The position numbers were made by a program, and so were the translations under genes. Source: Terriglobia bacterium (lineage in GTDB: Bacteria; Acidobacteriota; Terriglobia; Acidiferrales; UBA7541). Taken from it: DNA of 64,000 nucleotides. The notes beneath the pieces are model-generated. The model made no database searches and was not told where the DNA came from. It saw nothing but the letters and a program-made list of their open reading frames with translations. This document shows, piece after piece, positions 60,217-64,000 of the stretch (its first letter is position 1; the number at the start of each line of letters is the position of its first letter). The stretch lies in the NCBI GenBank assembly GCA_020073375.1, contig JAIQFG010000009.1:1-64000 (forward strand). The letters run 5' to 3'.

Positions 60217-61326
60217 TTATCCCACGTGCCGATACAACAGCTTTCCCGCCAGGGTCAGAAAAGCATCGGGCAGCTTTTCGCAAACGCGTTCCGCCATTTT
60301 CATTTTCCAACCCTTGCCCTGCGGCGTCGCCGCGGGGGCGGCATATGGATAGCGGTAATAACGCAGGTTCGTGCGCGTCGTGCCCCAGTGATCCTTGAAG
60401 TTCACCAGGCCCTCATTTTCAATTTCCGAGCGGCCGAAATCGAATTCCTCGAGACCCTGCTTTTTGGCTTCCTGCATGGCGTCCCAGAACAAGAACGGAG
60501 TGCCGCCCATGCTGCTGTAGGCGCCGTCCGAGCAGCCGTACTTGTAAACCATGGTTTTCTTGTGGGTCGCTGTGAAAATGGCGGCCACCGGAATTTCGCC
60601 TTTGTACGCGACGCGGATGGCGGCCGGTTCGCCCACGCATTCCAGCACGTTGCGGAACCACGCGACGGGCTGCGGAGGGATGCCGTGACGGCGGCGCGTA
60701 ATTAGCATCAGACGGTAGAAATCGCCCAGCAGTATCGCGCTACGCCCGGTTTCAATTCTCAGTTCTTCCTTTTTGGCGCGCGCAATCTTTCGCTGGATAT
60801 GGCTCTTGTGAAAACACTGCAGGAGCGCTTCGGCCGGCGGCCTCAGGTCCAGCATGTGGATGCAGAACGAGGCGTCAACAGCGGCGCGGGCAGCCGTTTC
60901 CGTCGCGGCGTCGAACGCGGCGAGCGGACGCAGTTCCGCGTACTTGTATTTCCGGGTGCGGACCTGTTCCTCCAGATAATTCAGAAAAATATGCAGCGCT
61001 GCGGGATCGTCCACCAGCGGCTGGCAATGATCCGAGAAGGGAAGCGAAACCAGGCGATTTCCGGTCAGCCAGCTGGACACCTTGCACAGCGCCAGACCGT
61101 TTTCGAGCGGCTCGCCTTCCGCGGACGTGGTCAAGACCACCGGTTCGTAGTTGTACGTGCGGCGCAGAGCTTCCAGCCAGCCTTGCGTGTGGAAAATGCT
61201 CGATGCCGGATGGCTTTCCACCAAGCGGCTCCAGCGCGGGTCGCGCAGCGGGTCGATTTGACGCACGGCCATGCTGGTTCGCATGCCGGCGGGCAGGTGA
61301 ATCACTTCCTGTGCGGCGGGAGTCAT
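60217..61326 (-). CDS. FemAB-like GNAT-fold protein
   Basis: The 369-residue protein has the double-GNAT layout of FemAB/CelD-like proteins common in exopolysaccharide clusters. It has an early HTQGWLEALRRTYNYEP, and later HKSHIQRKIARAKKEE, VAAIFTATHKKTMVYKYGCSD and FDFGRSEIENEGLVNFK. These proteins transfer aminoacyl or acyl groups. The acceptor is unknown. It lies 12 bp after the pyruvyl-transferase-like gene and 12 bp before the deacetylase gene, indicating one transcript. Confidence 0.88.
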   Translation of the reverse strand: MTPAAQEVIHLPAGMRTSMAVRQIDPLRDPRWSRLVESHPASSIFHTQGWLEALRRTYNYEPVVLTTSAEGEPLENGLALCKVSSWLTGNRLVSLPFSDHCQPLVDDPAALHIFLNYLEEQVRTRKYKYAELRPLAAFDAATETAARAAVDASFCIHMLDLRPPAEALLQCFHKSHIQRKIARAKKEELRIETGRSAILLGDFYRLMLITRRRHGIPPQPVAWFRNVLECVGEPAAIRVAYKGEIPVAAIFTATHKKTMVYKYGCSDGAYSSMGGTPFLFWDAMQEAKKQGLEEFDFGRSEIENEGLVNFKDHWGTTRTNLRYYRYPYAAPAATPQGKGWKMKMAERVCEKLPDAFLTLAGKLLYRHVG

Positions 61327-61338
61327 TTTTGGTTTTTC

Positions 61339-62709
61339 TTAGCGTGACGATGCGATTCCTGCAGCAACGGGCGCGGGCTTTGCCGGGTCATTCGCTTCCG
61401 CATTCCGAGCGGAATCGTTTGGGTCCACGAACAGGTTCATGACGCGCGATTTCACTTCCGGCATTTGCCGGGCCAGCCGTTCGCGAATCGCGGCGCGGGC
61501 ATCCAGCGTATTTTCGATGAACTGAAGCAACTCTTTTTCGTCCAGCTTGCGCGCATCGGCTACGATCGAATCGGCTCCGATGGCGGCCATCACGCCGGTA
61601 AATTTGTCGCTGTATGCCACGCACACCGCGGGCACGCATTGCGAAACCGCGGCAATGCACGCATGCATGCGCGCGCCGATCAGCATGTCGCACTTCCCGA
61701 TGACGTATTTGATTTCGTGCTGGTTGTATTCGCCGCGCAGCAACGCCAGCCGACCCGGGTATTTGTCTTTCAGTTCCTGGTAGAGCTGCTCGCATGCGGC
61801 CGTGTCGGTTTCACCCTCGTGCCCGAAGACGTGAGGAACTAGAAGAACGGTGGCGCCTTTTTCAATCAGGAGATGGACAGCGTCGCGGCTGAACTGCCGG
61901 TAATCGGCGCGCAGGCCGAACATGTTGTCGCGCGTGTAGCCGCCCATGTACAGCAGCCCGCTGACGTTCAGTCCCACCAGCGGCCCGGCATGTTTGTCCA
62001 GCGATTCCAGCCCCGCAAGGTCGATGCGCGCGGGAGCCACCGGCTGCAGAATAAAGCCCACGTCGTAGCAGAACTCAAATTTGGAGGATGCGTACGCGGG
62101 TCCGACCAGCGACCTGATTTCCTCGAGGCCTTGCAGATCGCGCGAATAGACGTGGTCCGAGCGCTTCAGGATGAACCGCGTCAGCGATTTTGCAAGGCTG
62201 CCGCGGAACGGGCCGTAGGTCTGAGGCAACAGGACCAGTTTTTTGCCGAGCAGCAGGACGAGAATCTGCGGCAGCGAAACGTAGAAATACCGCTCCATGC
62301 CGTAGATGTCGCTGAAGCTGTCGCCGCCGGCGATGGATGCGAACAGGTCGATGGCGTCGATTTCCGCAAGGCACGCGTTCTTGGAGATCACCCATTTACG
62401 AAACATACTAGAAGGGACGAGTTTGACCAGCAGCGCAAGGGCCGTCAGAAGCGCGATGTTGTTGGGCAGCAGCAGCCGCTTGGAAAAGCGCATCGGAATG
62501 ACGGGGACGCGGACCTGGTCCGCGTCGACGGTCAGCGTCTGCACCGAGCGGCTCTTGGCGAAGTGCAGAAAATGGATCTCCGCCGCCGGATACGCGTGCG
62601 CGAAGCAGCGCACCGCTCCCGCAGCGAGCGCGCAGACGCCCATGTTGGTGGAATCGAGCGTCGCGCCTAGAATCGCGATCTTCCGTCTTTTATCTTCCTG
62701 CATGGACAT
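61339..62709 (-). CDS. Polysaccharide pyruvyl transferase family protein
   Basis: The 456-residue protein belongs to PF04230, which adds pyruvate ketals or related groups to surface sugars using phosphoenolpyruvate. Landmarks are IAILGATLDSTNMGVCALAAG at the N-terminus, AGGDSFSDIYG, LLPQTYGPF, YSRDLQGLEEI, and the C-terminal CDMLIGARMHACIAA. It starts at ATG 62709. The order of genes from the right (GT-methyltransferase, PPT, FemAB, deacetylase) fits a modification branch of the exopolysaccharide cluster. Confidence 0.93.
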   Translation of the reverse strand: MSMQEDKRRKIAILGATLDSTNMGVCALAAGAVRCFAHAYPAAEIHFLHFAKSRSVQTLTVDADQVRVPVIPMRFSKRLLLPNNIALLTALALLVKLVPSSMFRKWVISKNACLAEIDAIDLFASIAGGDSFSDIYGMERYFYVSLPQILVLLLGKKLVLLPQTYGPFRGSLAKSLTRFILKRSDHVYSRDLQGLEEIRSLVGPAYASSKFEFCYDVGFILQPVAPARIDLAGLESLDKHAGPLVGLNVSGLLYMGGYTRDNMFGLRADYRQFSRDAVHLLIEKGATVLLVPHVFGHEGETDTAACEQLYQELKDKYPGRLALLRGEYNQHEIKYVIGKCDMLIGARMHACIAAVSQCVPAVCVAYSDKFTGVMAAIGADSIVADARKLDEKELLQFIENTLDARAAIRERLARQMPEVKSRVMNLFVDPNDSARNAEANDPAKPAPVAAGIASSR

Positions 62710-62742
62710 TGAATAACCGGAAACGCGGGCGGCCGGGCGCGG

Positions 62743-64000
62743 TCAGCCTTTCGCCCCGACAAAAATAAATTCCTCGGCGATTAATCCGTCGCCCAGGTTG
62801 GCCATTTTTTTGCGCAAGGGCCGGCGCTTTTCGGAAATCACCGGCACATCCTGGCGCACGGCCAATCCCGCGTTCTTGAACCATCCGCGAATCACGCGGC
62901 GCGACGTCTGGTGAACTCCCGCGCTGGCGAAACTTCCCTGGTTGAGCGTGGTGGCTTCGCGCTGGATCCTTTTCTTCCAAACGCCCAGTTCGGAAAGATT
63001 GGGCACAGTGACCACAATCACGCCTTTGGGAGACAGGAGCGCGGAAAACTTTTTCAGCAGGTCTTCGGGTTTGGCGAACCGGTGCAGCAAGTCCGTGGCC
63101 AGAACGCAATCGAAGCGTTCGCCGGAAACTTTCGCCAGCGCGCTTTCCAGGGTTCCATAAATCACCTCGAGGCCGCGGGCTTCGGCGCAGGCCCCGATCA
63201 CGGCATCCACCGGAAGCGCGGTGACGTGAATGCCGCGCTTGGCCAGCTCCGCTTCCATAGCGCCCCAGCCGCAGCCGAAGGATAGCAGGCGCTTCGTGTT
63301 GGCCGGAATCGCGTCCAGAATGTCCTGCCGCGCGGGCTCATAGTAGCTCTTGGACCACTTGGATTGCCCGACGCGCGTTTCGGTGTTGAACAAAACATCG
63401 GGCGACCGTTTTCCCGCCCCGATATCCTGCAGCGCGCGAAGCTGCGTGAACATTTCCGAATCGCGCAGGCCGAGCTTGCCGACGTATTTGTTGGGCAAGT
63501 GAGGGAGAACGAAATCCTCGAATCGCGAAATGTTGATGAGCTTCCGGAAGCCGCACTGCGTGTAGGGATCGGTGGCCGCGGATACCAGAAGATCGTATTT
63601 CTCCTGGTGCGGCTGAACGAGAAAGCCGCCGGAAGCGATGGCGCGCTTCAGCTGCGCGCGTGTGAGGATGTAGCAGGCCGAATGCTCGTTGGAAAAAAAC
63701 GCGAAGGTCTGGCCGCCGCGGGAAACGACCGACCCGGGGTCCCAGTGAAAATGGTAATGCACGGTGGAGAAATGCGTTTCGCCTTGGGCGCCGCGCTCGG
63801 AGCGCATGAATCCGGCAATTTCGTTGTCGCGCAGGATTTCGGTGGCCTTGAGGAACGCGTCGATGTTCTTTTCGGTGATCAGCGTGTCGTCCTCGGAATA
63901 GATGAACAGGTCGTAGTCGTCGACGTGATCCGCCATCATCTGTTTATGCGGAAACGGGAAAGACCACGGATCGCCCGAGGGAGGCCGGACGATGATCTCA
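62743..64000 (-). CDS. Glycosyltransferase-methyltransferase fusion (5' end outside the window)
   Basis: The frame is open to the window edge, so the start is missing; an internal ATG at 63939 is not its start (the frame reads on through EIIVRPPSGDPWSF). The visible first part has YDLFIYSEDDTLIT, a glycosyltransferase-like DxD region. The second part is a class I SAM methyltransferase (LLSFGCGWGAMEAELAKRG; FDCVLATDLLHRFAKPEDLL; VVTVPNLSELG), the type that methylates sugars. Two-domain fusions of this kind can extend and cap or modify a glycan. Confidence 0.82.
   Translation of the reverse strand, partial: EIIVRPPSGDPWSFPFPHKQMMADHVDDYDLFIYSEDDTLITEKNIDAFLKATEILRDNEIAGFMRSERGAQGETHFSTVHYHFHWDPGSVVSRGGQTFAFFSNEHSACYILTRAQLKRAIASGGFLVQPHQEKYDLLVSAATDPYTQCGFRKLINISRFEDFVLPHLPNKYVGKLGLRDSEMFTQLRALQDIGAGKRSPDVLFNTETRVGQSKWSKSYYEPARQDILDAIPANTKRLLSFGCGWGAMEAELAKRGIHVTALPVDAVIGACAEARGLEVIYGTLESALAKVSGERFDCVLATDLLHRFAKPEDLLKKFSALLSPKGVIVVTVPNLSELGVWKKRIQREATTLNQGSFASAGVHQTSRRVIRGWFKNAGLAVRQDVPVISEKRRPLRKKMANLGDGLIAEEFIFVGAKG

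Overview
The window reads as chromosomal DNA of a GC-rich, Gram-negative soil-type bacterium, most likely an Acidobacteriota member. The assignment is inferred from gene content: a B12-dependent ribonucleotide reductase, a DUF4159 protein, IPT/TIG and YVTN propeller proteins, a GumC/Wzz plus BY-kinase exopolysaccharide pair, many exported hydrolases, and abundant intergenic palindromic doublets. No rRNA gene is present; the only RNA gene seen is tRNA-Val(GAC).

Layout. 0-4 kb is a rearranged rhs locus: a truncated RHS core with a C-terminal toxin-like domain and an overlapping lipoprotein gene that looks like its immunity partner, a complete IS3-family element (1794-3124), and a second rhs fragment on the opposite strand that stops exactly at the IS end. 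4-8 kb holds a CheY-like receiver, two cupins, a small winged-helix protein, a divergent pair (ECF sigma factor with a Cys/His-rich tail and a Cys-rich 44-aa peptide), a PEGA-domain protein and a membrane protein. 8-20 kb holds tRNA-Val, nrdJ behind a long structured leader, a thioredoxin-like protein, the cdaA-cdaR-glmM operon (c-di-AMP synthesis and cell-wall precursor), an AI-2E transporter, an MscS channel and a DUF4159 protein. 20-44 kb is mostly exported or catabolic: a TIG/PD40 lipoprotein, a TPR protein, NDH-2, an alpha/beta hydrolase, an HpaB-like flavin monooxygenase, class I fumarase, M28 peptidase, gamma-glutamyltransferase, a YVTN protein, flavin reductase, a methyltransferase, DoxX, tartrate dehydrogenase, an exported class II aldolase, an exported PDC-hydrolase-like amidohydrolase, a Spy-like protein, a GNAT and an intradiol dioxygenase. 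HpaB, flavin reductase, dioxygenase and lactonase could together form a phenolic/lignin-derived aromatic route.

44.6-64 kb is a surface-polysaccharide region: galE, UDP-glucose dehydrogenase, a sugar transferase carrying a degenerate GGDEF domain behind a candidate sigma-54 promoter, gmhA and a hexapeptide acyltransferase. These are followed by a tight five-gene operon (ACP, SDR, AMP-ligase, LuxE-like, LuxC-like) that could activate and reduce an acyl group. Convergent to it are the BY-kinase and Wzz genes, then a deacetylase, a FemAB-like acyltransferase, a pyruvyl transferase and a glycosyltransferase-methyltransferase cut by the window edge.

The most unusual signal is not a gene. At least five sequence families of GTAG...CTAC palindromic doublets (REP/REPIN-like) sit at gene 3' ends. 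In seven genes the stop codon is the TAG of the repeat's GTAG, and many hairpins are followed by a T tract, so the units may act as combined stop-codon and terminator cassettes.
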